DNA of 64,000 nt, from assembly GCA_964387075.1 (NCBI GenBank), contig CAYLVB010000003.1, positions 62,001-126,000 of the forward strand. Reading direction: 5' to 3'. The DNA comes from PALSA-968 sp964387075 (GTDB taxonomy: Bacteria; Bacteroidota; Bacteroidia; B-17B0; Aurantibacillaceae). This document shows, piece after piece, positions 1 through 8,296 of the stretch (its first letter is position 1; every line of letters starts with the position of its first letter). Below the pieces are notes generated by a model. The model was not told the origin of the DNA. It saw only the letters and a program-made list of their open reading frames with translations, and ran no database searches. Made by a program: the position numbers and the translations under genes.

Positions 1-34
1 ACGCCTTGGCCATTTTGGCAAAGCGCGCGAACAT
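1..34 (-). CDS. Possible 5' end of a gene running off the window
   Basis: An ATG at 34-32 on the minus strand opens a frame of eleven codons (MFARFAKMAKA) that reaches the window edge without a stop. A minus-strand TAAATTTG, matching the Bacteroidota -7 consensus TAnnTTTG, lies at 109-102, which would give a leader of about 60-70 nt. No -33 element is obvious. The fragment is too short to identify and could be chance. Confidence 0.25.
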   Translation of the reverse strand, partial: MFARFAKMAKA

Positions 35-146
35 GGTGTGTTTTCGTTTTTCAAATATCCTTCCCATATCTTCTGTTTTACATCCCCGTTTTTCGGGAAA
101 ACAAATTTATAGTTTTTTTGCTATAAAGGAAGGGAAAGCGGGCTAA

Positions 147-920
147 TTATAGGATGCCGGCTCCCAATAAAAGAGCGAAAATCAATAACATAGCGGTCAC
201 CAGCTTTTGAATGAAGCTTATGGTGACCTTTTTGAGGAACGTATTGCCCAGCCAGGCCCCGGCAAAAGCGCATAACACCGAAGCGCCAATGAGAGCGTAA
301 TTTATTTCTGTGCTTCTTAAGGCATCTAGCTTGTTATAGACTATGAGTCGTGATATATCTACCATGCAGGCGATGATGATACCTGTAGCTATGAATTGCT
401 CCTTGCCCATATTCGCCTTTACAAGGAACGCGCTGCGCAATGCTCCCTGGTTACCGGAAAGCCCTCCGAAGAACCCGCTGAGCAACCCGCCCAACACAAA
501 TTGTTCTTTTTTGAACTTGAATTTTGTGAGCCCGGGAAACGTTTCTGCCAGCGCAAAAAATAACAATAACAAAGCGATGGTAAGTTTAACTGGCGTTATG
601 TAAAATTCCTTTTCGTTGAGATTGTAAGCATAAAGCGGGGCCATATCGCTGATCTTGGTAAGCACCCACGCGCCCATGAAAGCTGCGATCAAAGAAGGAA
701 TTCCAAATCGTAAAACGATATTCCTGTCGGCGTGTTTGCCGAGGAGAAAGAATTTAAAAACGTTATTCAGGAAATGCACCACGGCCGTCATGCCAATGGC
801 AATTTCTACGGGAAAGAAAATGGCAAATACCGGGGTGAGCAAAGTACCCAGGCCAAAACCGGAAAACAGCGTTAGCCCCGATCCAATAAAAGAAATAAGG
901 CATATGATAAGATATTCCAT
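147..920 (-). CDS. TauE/SafE-family membrane exporter/permease
   Basis: This 257-residue, very hydrophobic protein has about seven to eight membrane segments. It shows the two-half architecture of the TauE/SafE (sulfite exporter/DUF81) family: an N-terminal segment with a Gly-rich FSGFGLGTLLTPVF stretch (residues about 20-33) and a second-half motif GFFGGLSGNQGALRS (about 149-163), the family's duplicated signature. Members are proposed to move sulfur-containing anions or other organic anions across the inner membrane, but the substrate cannot be read from sequence. The gene is transcribed divergently from pntA, with about 157 bp between the two starts. The length is normal and no disruption is seen. 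Confidence 0.85.
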   Translation of the reverse strand: MEYLIICLISFIGSGLTLFSGFGLGTLLTPVFAIFFPVEIAIGMTAVVHFLNNVFKFFLLGKHADRNIVLRFGIPSLIAAFMGAWVLTKISDMAPLYAYNLNEKEFYITPVKLTIALLLLFFALAETFPGLTKFKFKKEQFVLGGLLSGFFGGLSGNQGALRSAFLVKANMGKEQFIATGIIIACMVDISRLIVYNKLDALRSTEINYALIGASVLCAFAGAWLGNTFLKKVTISFIQKLVTAMLLIFALLLGAGIL

Positions 921-1016
921 TTGCGCATAAAACTAATCTATAGTCCTTAATTTGGCAACTAATCCTTGAGGTGCTTTACGCTATTGAGAACTAGCGAAAT
1001 ACATAGCTGATTTTAT

Positions 1017-1047
1017 TTGTCTTTTTATCTTTTTTTAGCGTTATTTG
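1017..1047 (+). promoter_or_regulatory. Candidate pntAB promoter (TTG, 20 bp, GTTATTTG)
   Basis: A TTG at 1017-1019 is followed 20 bp later by GTTATTTG at 1040-1047, which matches the TTTG half of the Bacteroidota -7 element TAnnTTTG. The spacing agrees with the published 19-21 bp. It would put transcription start about 25 nt before the pntA ATG at 1078. This is a motif match only. Confidence 0.4.
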
Positions 1048-1077
1048 CTACTCTAAAAATCAAAGCAAATAAAGCAT

Positions 1078-2625
1078 ATGAAAGTTGGAATCCCAGCGGA
1101 GATCTCTCCCAATGAACTAAGAGTAGCCGCGACCCCCAAAACTGTCAAACGATTGCAAAAGCAGGGCTTTGAAGTTTATATTCAAAAAAATGCCGGTGTT
1201 AAGGCCAATTTTTCTGACAAAGAATTTGAAGAAGCGGGTGCTAAAATTGTTCCCACTGCCGCCGACATCTATGGCAAATCAGATATCGTATTAAAAGTAA
1301 AAGAGCCTTCCGTTGAAGAAGTGAAAATGATGCGCGAAGGGTTGGTATTGTTAAGCTACTTATGGCCCGCGCAAAACCAGGATCTTTTAAAAACATTAGC
1401 GGAGCAAAAAGTGAACGCTGTGGCTATGGACGCTATTCCGCGTATCTCGAGAGCGCAGAAAATGGACGTGCTCTCCTCCATGGCGAACATCGCGGGTTAC
1501 AGGGCCGTAATTGAAGGTTCGTATCACTTCGGAAGATTTTTAAACGGACAAATAACCGCGGCCGGAAAAGTTGAGCCCGCAAAGGTGTTAGTGATAGGTG
1601 CCGGTGTTGCGGGATTAGCGGCGATCGGTGCCGCGAATTCATTAGGGGCCGTTGTAAGAGCCTTCGATACGCGTAAAGAAGTTGCCGAGCAAATTGAATC
1701 CATGGGCGCGCAATTCTTAACGGTAGAAATAAATGAAGATGGCGCAACCGCTTCGGGCTACTCAAAAGAAATGAGTAAAGAATTCATTGAAGCGGAAATG
1801 AAATTATTCTTAGAGCAGGCAAAAGAAGTTGATATCGTAATTACCACCGCCCAAATTCCAGGACGACCCGCCCCTAAATTGTGGCTTGATTATCATGTGG
1901 CCGCCATGAAACCCGGTTCTGTTATTGTGGACCTGGCCGCTTCAACGGGCGGTAACTGCGCGCTTACTAAAAGTGGTGAAGTTTACAAAACGGATAACGG
2001 CGTTGTTATCGTTGGTAAATTAGATCAACTGCCAAACCAGGCCTCTCAACTATACGGGAACAACCTCTGTCACCTATTGGATGACATGGGCAAAGCCGAA
2101 AAATTTAAAATTGATATGGAAGATGCCGTTGTGTCGAGAGCAATGGTAACGTATAACGGAAAGATCAACTGGCCCCCGGCTCCATTACAGGTGAGCCCTA
2201 CTGCCGGTGGTGGCGCCAAAAAAACTGCAGCGCCTACGGCAGAAGAAGCTAAAGCATCTGAAGAAGCAAGCGCAAAGAAAAAAGCAACCGCATCGGCTAT
2301 CAGCCTGGTAGTGGTTGGAGGCTTGCTGCTATTGGTGGGCGCATTTGCACCACCTGCCTTTATCCAGCATTTCACGGTATTTGTGTTAGCTATTTTTGTT
2401 GGCTGGCAGGTGATCAGCAATGTATCCCACGCCTTACACACGCCGCTCATGGCGGTTACCAATGCCATCAGCGGTATCATCGTTGTGGGAGGTTTGCTGC
2501 AAACCAAAAACGATATCGGTAATATCATGACCATCCTTGCCTCGGTAGGAATTCTGATCGCGAGCATCAATATCGTAGGTGGATTTGTGGTTACTCACCG
2601 TATGTTGAATATGTTTAAAAAGTAG
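1078..2625 (+). CDS. pntA: Re/Si-specific NAD(P)(+) transhydrogenase, alpha subunit
   Basis: This 515-residue PntA couples hydride transfer between NADH and NADP+ to proton movement across the inner membrane. Residues 1-375 form the NAD-binding domain I, related to alanine dehydrogenase, with the nucleotide-binding glycine motif GAGVAG at about 174-179. An Ala/Lys/Glu-rich linker (about 378-403) leads to a C-terminal membrane region of about four helices (404-510). The length matches the undivided alpha subunit of the E. coli type (about 510 residues). It is followed after 58 bp by pntB, so the two are very likely co-transcribed. The ATG at 1078 starts directly in the conserved MKVGIPAEI N-terminus. 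Confidence 0.96.
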   Translation: MKVGIPAEISPNELRVAATPKTVKRLQKQGFEVYIQKNAGVKANFSDKEFEEAGAKIVPTAADIYGKSDIVLKVKEPSVEEVKMMREGLVLLSYLWPAQNQDLLKTLAEQKVNAVAMDAIPRISRAQKMDVLSSMANIAGYRAVIEGSYHFGRFLNGQITAAGKVEPAKVLVIGAGVAGLAAIGAANSLGAVVRAFDTRKEVAEQIESMGAQFLTVEINEDGATASGYSKEMSKEFIEAEMKLFLEQAKEVDIVITTAQIPGRPAPKLWLDYHVAAMKPGSVIVDLAASTGGNCALTKSGEVYKTDNGVVIVGKLDQLPNQASQLYGNNLCHLLDDMGKAEKFKIDMEDAVVSRAMVTYNGKINWPPAPLQVSPTAGGGAKKTAAPTAEEAKASEEASAKKKATASAISLVVVGGLLLLVGAFAPPAFIQHFTVFVLAIFVGWQVISNVSHALHTPLMAVTNAISGIIVVGGLLQTKNDIGNIMTILASVGILIASINIVGGFVVTHRMLNMFKK

Positions 2626-2683
2626 AAAAAGAAAGCGATAGCTTCAACAACACGAAATAATAAAATAAAAAGGGAGTTACATT

Positions 2684-4087
2684 ATGATTTTTATAGCTAA
2701 GGAAATACAAACAGCAGCTTACTTATTCGCGAGTATCCTGTTTATTTTAAGTTTGAGCGGGTTATCTTCCCAGGAATCCGCAAAGCGCGGTGTTCTTTAT
2801 GGAATTGTGGGAATGATCATAGCGATCTTCGCAACCGTTTTGGGACAGGGCGTAGAAGGCCATGTTTACATTATAGCGGCAATTGCCGTGGCATCTGTTA
2901 TTGGAATTCTGCTGGCCCGCAAAGTTGAAATGACCGCCATGCCGCAATTAGTTGCGATCCTGCACAGTTTTGTTGGATTAGCGGCGGTGTTAGTTGGGGT
3001 GGGTTCTTATCTCGATCCTGCAACACAGGCTTTATCGGGTGCAGAGCATAAGATCCACTTAATTGAGGTTTTCGCCGGAATTTTTATTGGAGCCATTACG
3101 TTCACAGGTTCTATCATTGCATGGGGAAAACTGGATGGAAAAATACCTTCTAAGCCCTGGAGTTTTGCCGGACTACAAATGATGAATTTAATTTTACTCC
3201 TGGCTTGTGTTGTCATGGGCGTATTCTTCTGTAAGGCAGAAGGTACAAGTGGCATGCTTTACCTGGGGATCATGACGGCAATTGCTTCTTTTATTGGTAT
3301 TGTGTTAGTAATGGCCATAGGCGGCGGCGATATGCCGGTGGTAGTTTCCATGCTTAACTCCTATTCGGGTTGGGCTGCGGCGGCGGCAGGCTTTATGTTA
3401 GGCAACGATCTTTTAATTGTTACAGGTGCTTTAGTGGGAAGCTCGGGTGCGATCCTTTCCATGCACATGTGCGAGGCCATGAATCGTTCTTTCTTCTCCG
3501 TAATATTTGCCAGTGCAAGCCTGGGAACCAGAACCGGTGAGAAAAAAGCTATGGAAGGAGAAGTAACAGCGTTGAATCACGAAGAAGTCGCGGGCTTATT
3601 AAAAGAAGCAAAATCAGTTGTCATTGTGCCGGGTTATGGCATGGCGGTTGCTAAAGCGCAGTATCCCATTCACGAAATGGTGCAGGTATTACAAAAGGCA
3701 GGAAAAAAAGTAAGATTCGCCATTCATCCTGTAGCGGGACGTTTACCGGGGCACATGAATGTGTTATTGGCGGAAGCGAATGTATCCTACGATATTGTTT
3801 TGGAAATGGATGAGATCAATGAAGACATGCCTGATACAGACGTGGTGATGGTGATAGGTGCAAATGATGTGGTTAACCCCAGTGCACAAGACGATCCGGG
3901 ATGTTCAATTTATGGCATGCCGGTAATTGAAGCCTGGAAAGCTGAAAAAGTAATTATCATGAAACGCTCTATGTCGGCAGGTTATTCCGGGGAAGACAAC
4001 CCGTTATTTTATAAACAAAACTCCGAAATGCTTTATGGCGATGCCAAAGTGAGCGTTGAAAAGATGCTGACCTTCTTAAGGAATTAG
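2684..4087 (+). CDS. pntB: NAD(P)(+) transhydrogenase, beta subunit
   Basis: This 467-residue partner of PntA contributes most of the proton channel and the NADP(H)-binding domain III. Residues 1-265 contain about eight to nine membrane helices. Residues about 300-467 hold the nucleotide fold: VVIVPGYGMAVAKAQ (312-326), AIHPVAGRLPGHMN (346-359) and VIGANDVVNPSAQ (390-402), all family signatures. The length is as in E. coli. A purine-rich GGGAG lies about 10 nt before the ATG. The gene ends 13 bp from the convergent SGNH-like gene, and no hairpin terminator fits between them. Confidence 0.96.
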   Translation: MIFIAKEIQTAAYLFASILFILSLSGLSSQESAKRGVLYGIVGMIIAIFATVLGQGVEGHVYIIAAIAVASVIGILLARKVEMTAMPQLVAILHSFVGLAAVLVGVGSYLDPATQALSGAEHKIHLIEVFAGIFIGAITFTGSIIAWGKLDGKIPSKPWSFAGLQMMNLILLLACVVMGVFFCKAEGTSGMLYLGIMTAIASFIGIVLVMAIGGGDMPVVVSMLNSYSGWAAAAAGFMLGNDLLIVTGALVGSSGAILSMHMCEAMNRSFFSVIFASASLGTRTGEKKAMEGEVTALNHEEVAGLLKEAKSVVIVPGYGMAVAKAQYPIHEMVQVLQKAGKKVRFAIHPVAGRLPGHMNVLLAEANVSYDIVLEMDEINEDMPDTDVVMVIGANDVVNPSAQDDPGCSIYGMPVIEAWKAEKVIIMKRSMSAGYSGEDNPLFYKQNSEMLYGDAKVSVEKMLTFLRN

Positions 4088-4100
4088 GCTGCAAAATTCC

Positions 4101-5198
4101 TTATCGTTTAAATTCGGGAATGTTTTGCGTGATCTTCCGCGCTATTATCTTCTGAACCTCTTCGTTAGCGTGAGCGTCCATGTTTGACACCACCAGCTCC
4201 TTTACAGGGCTGTCTTTTACTTCCTCGTATACGCCAAAATAAGGCACTTTTTTCTCATCCAGGTAGCTTTTCACAGCCGGGTAACATTCCTTTTCCGCAA
4301 AACCCGCGTCGCGCATATCGGGCATTAAAAGGACGTACATTTTGGTTTTATTAAGCGTGCAATAATTGATGATGCGTTGCAGATCCCCGAAATGGGTCTC
4401 CAGGCATTTTGGATCTTTATAAGCATCCGACATTCTCTTCCTGAAATCGGTTGACTGAAACGCGGGCGTGAATTTTGCGAGATTCACCACCACGAAATTA
4501 AGGAAGTAGGAAGTTCTGGAGAGAAAGGCCCCCGTTCTTAAAATAACAGAACCGCTTTTTTCTTCCTTCTCAGAATGTGTTACAGCTCCATCTATGTCGT
4601 TGAAATAATATTGCAGAATGAGAATGTGGGGAACCGCCCCGAATTGCGCCATGCGTATAAACTCATCACGGGTATCCGAATTTCCCCTTCCTAAATTAAA
4701 AACCTCGTATTCTGCTGAGATCTCCTTCGCTACAATATTCGAATAGCGATCGGCAGGATCATTTATGCCGCTTCCATACGTAAAAGAATCTCCCAGGAAA
4801 AAAACTTTTTTCTTTCCATTATTGAGCCTGTCTTTTAAATTCCCGTCGCGGTAGTGTTTCTCATTCCGGTTCCCTTCGTAGTAAAACGCCCACGGTAAAG
4901 TGGCCAGGCCAAATTGTGTATTGCCCTGCGATTGCGGCACGAACATGAAGATCGCTTCGCAAAAAAGGCCCATTGCCAGCAGTGAAAGCAGGGATAATTT
5001 TAAATTAGCGTATCGTACTGGCATTTCTGCTTTTACCAATGAAAAATACAGCCATTTTACCGTGCACCAGGCCGCATGCAATGCGATCAGCGCGCGCAAA
5101 AAGTACATGAAAAAGAAAATGAATTTTCCGCCGGAATTGAGAAGCAGGTAATTTCCGATGGCTTTATTCAGGATAATAAATAAAAGTACTTCAAGCAA
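4101..5198 (-). CDS. Membrane-anchored SGNH/GDSL-hydrolase-like protein
   Basis: The protein has an N-terminal membrane portion of about three helices (residues 1-90) followed by a domain with the block-I serine motif FLGDSFTYGSG (about 134-144, Ser138) and a late NMDAHANE segment carrying a possible Asp-x-His pair. This fits the SGNH/GDSL esterase fold, and membrane-linked members often add or remove acyl groups on cell-envelope glycans. The function here is unassigned. The first recognised start is a TTG at 5198, but the frame stays open upstream into the end of purT and encodes a basic KKYRRR stretch. The true start may be the CTG at 5249, overlapping the purT TGA. It probably follows purT in one transcript. 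Confidence 0.7.
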   Translation of the reverse strand: MLEVLLFIILNKAIGNYLLLNSGGKFIFFFMYFLRALIALHAAWCTVKWLYFSLVKAEMPVRYANLKLSLLSLLAMGLFCEAIFMFVPQSQGNTQFGLATLPWAFYYEGNRNEKHYRDGNLKDRLNNGKKKVFFLGDSFTYGSGINDPADRYSNIVAKEISAEYEVFNLGRGNSDTRDEFIRMAQFGAVPHILILQYYFNDIDGAVTHSEKEEKSGSVILRTGAFLSRTSYFLNFVVVNLAKFTPAFQSTDFRKRMSDAYKDPKCLETHFGDLQRIINYCTLNKTKMYVLLMPDMRDAGFAEKECYPAVKSYLDEKKVPYFGVYEEVKDSPVKELVVSNMDAHANEEVQKIIARKITQNIPEFKR

Positions 5199-5245
5199 AA
5201 ACAGGTCGATCAGTACGCGGCGCCGATATTTTTTTGCTTCTAAGA

Positions 5246-6415
5246 TCAGTTGGAAGAAACTTTAATGTTCTTAGCCAAAGCAATGGCGTGCTCCTTTATT
5301 TTGTTCACGTCGGCATTGGGATTGCCGTAAGTAAGCACAACAGCCATTCTGCGGTACGGACGCGTAGTTGGTTTGTTGAATACGCGCACATCGGTTTGCA
5401 TATTTTTAAGCACTTCCTCTACCCCACTGTAGGTTGGATCTTTTCCTTCCGAACTGGCAAGTACAACAGCCGACGCTCCCGCGCGCTCTAAAGTGATCTC
5501 CGGAATTGGTAAGCCCAGGATTGCCCTTGCGTGCAGCTCGAACTCACTGAGATTTTGCGTTCCCGCCAACGTAACCATGCCGGTATCGTGCGGCCTTGGA
5601 GAAAGTTCTGAGAAATAAACTCCTTTATCGGTAAGAAAGAACTCAACGCCCCAGATTCCTGCGCCGGTCAAAGCTTTGGTAACCTTCGCGGCCATGTCCT
5701 GCGCATCCTTCAGATCATTGGAAGAAATAGCGCAGGGTTGCCAGCTTTCCTGGTAATCACCGCGCTCCTGCCGATGCCCAATGGGCGGACAAAACAAAGT
5801 ATTACCGCTTTTCTGCGTTACTGTTAAAAGCGTTATTTCAGAATTGAATTTGATGAATTCCTCAATGATCACTTCCTTGTAATCGCCGCGGCTGCCTTCC
5901 ATGGCGTAGTTCCACGACTTTGAAATGTCTTCTTTGGTTTTTACCACACTTTGTCCTTTTCCGCTGCTGCTCATTAAGGGTTTTACCACGCAGGGGATGC
6001 CGATCTCTTCTACGGCTTTGGTGAAATCTTCGAGCGTGGTGGCGTATTTGTACTTAGCGGTACGTAATCCTAATTCTTTTGCGGCAAGGTCGCGAATGGC
6101 TTTGCGGTTCATGGTAAAATTGGCAGCCCTGGCGCTGGGAACTACCGTAAACCCTTGTTTTTCGTAATCGTAAAAACGTTCGGTGCGGATGGCCTCGATT
6201 TCGGGCACGATCAGATCGGGTTTGTGTTTGGCCACGATCTTATCGAGCGCGTCGCCATCTAGCATATTGATGACCTCAAACTCATGCGCCACCTGCATGG
6301 CAGGAGCGCCGGCGTAGCTATCAACGGCAATTACATGTTGCCCCAAACGTTGCAGGGCTATGACCAATTCTTTGCCTAATTCACCGGAGCCTAACAATAA
6401 AATTTTCTTCTGCAT
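5246..6415 (-). CDS. purT: Formate-dependent phosphoribosylglycinamide formyltransferase 2
   Basis: PurT uses ATP and formate to formylate GAR, the third step of purine synthesis. The 389-residue protein has the expected three-part ATP-grasp layout: an N-terminal Rossmann-like domain (LLGSGELGKE, about 5-14, and the conserved VAVDSYAGAPAMQVAH-type stretch), a central ATP-grasp domain with a CVVKPLMSSSGKGQS phosphate-binding loop (about 148-162), and a metal-binding ELSPRPHDTGMVT motif (about 270-282). The length matches the family (about 390). It uses an ATG start, its upstream DNA holds the palindrome cluster, and the gene downstream overlaps or abuts its stop codon. Confidence 0.95.
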   Translation of the reverse strand: MQKKILLLGSGELGKELVIALQRLGQHVIAVDSYAGAPAMQVAHEFEVINMLDGDALDKIVAKHKPDLIVPEIEAIRTERFYDYEKQGFTVVPSARAANFTMNRKAIRDLAAKELGLRTAKYKYATTLEDFTKAVEEIGIPCVVKPLMSSSGKGQSVVKTKEDISKSWNYAMEGSRGDYKEVIIEEFIKFNSEITLLTVTQKSGNTLFCPPIGHRQERGDYQESWQPCAISSNDLKDAQDMAAKVTKALTGAGIWGVEFFLTDKGVYFSELSPRPHDTGMVTLAGTQNLSEFELHARAILGLPIPEITLERAGASAVVLASSEGKDPTYSGVEEVLKNMQTDVRVFNKPTTRPYRRMAVVLTYGNPNADVNKIKEHAIALAKNIKVSSN

Positions 6416-6457
6416 GGTAACACTATTGGAGGTCGCAATTTACAACACAATTATGTC

Positions 6458-6640
6458 GCCCCTACGGGGCTTTTAAAAAAATGGAAAACATTTTTCTATT
6501 GGGATGTCGTCCCTACGGGACTCGGATGTGTTTACAGCTCGTGGGAGCACGGCTCCGTAGGAGCCACATATTCATAGAAAAAAACCACATCCCACGAAAC
6601 AAGCTCCGTAGGAGCGACATCCCAATAGCCCCGTAGGGGC
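6458..6640. repeat. Cluster of five short REP-like palindromes inside nested inverted repeats
   Basis: The 272-bp gap between purT and trmD contains five perfect hairpins with a three-base TAC/GTA centre: GCCCC-TAC-GGGGC (6458-6470), GTCCC-TAC-GGGAC (6509-6521), GGCTCC-GTA-GGAGCC (6551-6565), GCTCC-GTA-GGAGC (6603-6615) and GCCCC-GTA-GGGGC (6628-6640). Larger inverted repeats enclose them: CTATTGGGATGTCG at 6496-6509 pairs with CGACATCCCAATAG at 6615-6628, and TCGTGGGA at 6539-6546 pairs with TCCCACGA at 6590-6597. This layout resembles REP/REPIN elements mobilised in trans by Y1 transposases, and one such transposase gene lies at 11059. Confidence 0.75.
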
Positions 6641-6675
6641 GTTATGTCCGGCCACATCGTCTGCAACGAAATCCC

Positions 6676-6683
6676 TATATTTG
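6676..6683 (+). promoter_or_regulatory. TATATTTG -7 element of trmD
   Basis: TATATTTG matches TAnnTTTG exactly and ends 4 nt before the trmD ATG. If used, the transcript would start at or near the ATG and be almost leaderless. No TTG is seen at the expected -33 position. Confidence 0.45.
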
Positions 6684-6687
6684 TCCC

Positions 6688-7377
6688 ATGCGCATCGACA
6701 TCATTACCATACACCCGCACCTGCTGAAAAGCCCCTTTGAGCACAGCATTTTAAAGCGCGCCATTGAGAAAAAGGTGGTGGAGGTGAATTTGATAGACCT
6801 GCGCGACTATACTACCTACAGGCATAACCAGGTGGATGACTACGCTTTTGGTGGTGGCGCCGGCATGGTTTTGATGATTGAGCCCATTGCCAATTGCATC
6901 AACGCGCTGAAAGCGAAAAACACCTATGACGAAGTAATTTACACCAGCCCGGATGGGGAATTATTGCAGCAAACTACCTGCAACTATCTTTCTACGCTCA
7001 AAAATATCATTGTGCTTTGTGGTCACTACAAGGGAGTTGACGAGCGCGTGCGCGAGCATTTTGTGACCAAAGAAATTTCTATTGGAGATTATGTTTTAAC
7101 CGGAGGCGAATTGGCCGCGGCTGTTTTATGCGACGGAATTATTCGATTATTACCCGGCGTTTTAAATGATGAGACCTCGGCCCTAACCGACTCCTTCCAG
7201 GACGATCTTTTAGCTCCCCCCGTTTATAGCCGTCCCGCTGAGTACAACGGCTGGAAAGTGCCCGATATTTTATTAAGCGGCCATACCGCCAATATTGAAA
7301 AATGGAGGCATGAACAGAGCTTGGAGAGGACTAAGGAAAGAAGGCCGGAGCTCTTTGAGAAGTATAATAAGAAGTGA
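6688..7377 (+). CDS. trmD: tRNA (guanine(37)-N1)-methyltransferase
   Basis: TrmD methylates G37 of tRNAs reading CNN codons and so prevents +1 frameshifting. The 229-residue protein has the SPOUT trefoil-knot signatures: DDYAFGGGAGMVLMIEP (about 51-67), VLCGHYKGVDERV (about 111-123) and the cofactor-binding SIGDYVLTGGELAA loop (about 132-145). A C-terminal helical RNA-binding domain ends in HEQSLERTKERRPEL. The length is typical (225-250). It is not next to rimM, rpsP or rplS, its usual neighbours in many bacteria, and appears monocistronic here. Confidence 0.96.
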   Translation: MRIDIITIHPHLLKSPFEHSILKRAIEKKVVEVNLIDLRDYTTYRHNQVDDYAFGGGAGMVLMIEPIANCINALKAKNTYDEVIYTSPDGELLQQTTCNYLSTLKNIIVLCGHYKGVDERVREHFVTKEISIGDYVLTGGELAAAVLCDGIIRLLPGVLNDETSALTDSFQDDLLAPPVYSRPAEYNGWKVPDILLSGHTANIEKWRHEQSLERTKERRPELFEKYNKK

Positions 7378-7412
7378 GTCTACTAATAGAAAGACGTCAC
7401 CTTTTAAAAAGG

Positions 7413-7844
7413 CTAGTTAATTTTCAGATTAATTTCTTTGTTTGTTATTAATATTACTTTGTATACACGACTAGCGTACAATTTCCATGTTCTAATGTCA
7501 ATTTCTGAACTCTTAGATGCCCGCGAATAATAGTTCATCGTAAGCAATTTACTTTTCTTGTCATATTGCCATGTCCCTTTTGTTAAAACCCCGATTTCCC
7601 CATTGGATGTATCGTGATCGCAAAAAAGTTCGAATTCCTTATTTTCTTTAAATAAAAAATCGGGGCCTTTCATTACTGAGCAAGGTGGTTTCGGTTCTTT
7701 ATATAATCTTATTGAATCTGATTTAGAAAGTTCCAACGCAGTCGAGAAATATGGTTTAACCGTCCATTTATGCTTTGTTAAGTTAGACCTTTGCCCGAAA
7801 ATTAATAATGGCAAGAGAAATAATATGGAGCAAGCTATTCGCAT
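7413..7844 (-). CDS. Small secreted protein of unknown function
   Basis: The credible start is the ATG at 7844, giving 143 residues that open with a signal peptide (MRIACSILFLLPLLIFGQ) and continue with a beta-rich domain containing GTWQYDKKSKLLTMNYY, which resembles small lipocalin-like secreted domains. The frame stays open another 76 codons upstream, but that stretch is a dispersed repeat (it reads HCEQSEAI, a typical translation of such repeats) and should not be included. No family is recognised. It is convergent with trmD. Confidence 0.6.
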   Translation of the reverse strand: MRIACSILFLLPLLIFGQRSNLTKHKWTVKPYFSTALELSKSDSIRLYKEPKPPCSVMKGPDFLFKENKEFELFCDHDTSNGEIGVLTKGTWQYDKKSKLLTMNYYSRASKSSEIDIRTWKLYASRVYKVILITNKEINLKIN

Positions 7845-8242
7845 TTTTATATCTATCAAATATACAAAAACCGCGTTAGGGATACAAAAGGCCCGCAGGG
7901 GTTCTTTTTGAGCCGCCCCGTCATTGCGAGGAGGCCACTGGTCCCGATAGTTATCGGGAAAGCAATCTGCCGTATGGTGAAAGATTGCTTCACTTTGTTC
8001 GCAATGACGTTTGGTAGTATGGCTCAAAAAAACGGTACCCTTTTGCAGCCCGCCGCGAGTGCGTAAGTACACCTTTTAGAGTTAAATGCCCAGCGCACCT
8101 CGCGGAACGCCCAAGCCCTAATGGTCAGCCTGCTAAACCCCGGCAGATCGCTTCGCCAACAGCCTTAGCCCCCTCCCTTTATCCCTCCCCCGCGGGAGAG
8201 GGAAACAGCCCGAAAATTGCAAGGTTTTTATAGAGAAAATCG
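7845..8242. other. Gene-free 450-bp gap filled with dispersed repeats
   Basis: No coding sequence is supported between 7845 and the thrS start at 8297. The first half holds the 91-bp cruciform-type repeat described separately. At 8182-8203 there is a near-perfect palindrome built around CCCGCGGG within a run of CCCTCCC/GAGGGA. The rest shows no recognisable feature until the thrS promoter at 8243. Confidence 0.6.
7919..8009. repeat. 91-bp cruciform repeat with an embedded palindrome
   Basis: Outer arms CGTCATTGCGA (7919-7929) and TCGCAATGACG (7999-8009) are perfect 11-bp inverted repeats. Inner arms AGCAATCT (7961-7968) and AGATTGCT (7982-7989) form a second stem. The left half also carries TCCCGATAGTTATCGGGA (7942-7959), one base off the perfect palindrome found twice in the tRNA region near 37300. 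GTCATTGCGAG-type repeats are common in many bacterial genomes; the assignment to that class is from memory. Confidence 0.75.
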
Positions 8243-8250
8243 TATATTTG
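8243..8250 (+). promoter_or_regulatory. TATATTTG -7 element of thrS-infC
   Basis: TATATTTG matches the -7 consensus exactly, 46 nt before the thrS ATG. A TTG lies at 8217-8219 with a slightly long 23-bp spacer. Confidence 0.5.
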
Positions 8251-8268
8251 CTACCCTAATAAAAAAAT

Positions 8269-8285
8269 CCCACGTTGTAAGTGGG
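8269..8285 (+). promoter_or_regulatory. Small hairpin in the thrS leader
   Basis: CCCAC (8269-8273), a 7-nt loop and GTGGG (8281-8285) form a short stem ending 11 nt before the thrS start. In E. coli thrS is controlled by leader structures; whether this short stem regulates anything is unknown. Confidence 0.3.
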
Positions 8286-8296
8286 CTTAATAAAAT

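Noticed and set aside
6532..6744. 70-residue minus-strand frame between purT and trmD
   Set aside because: It is composed of the REP-like palindromes and the antisense of trmD.
7845..8072. N-terminal extension of the small secreted protein
   Set aside because: It lies in a cruciform repeat and precedes a clear signal peptide that should be at the true N-terminus.
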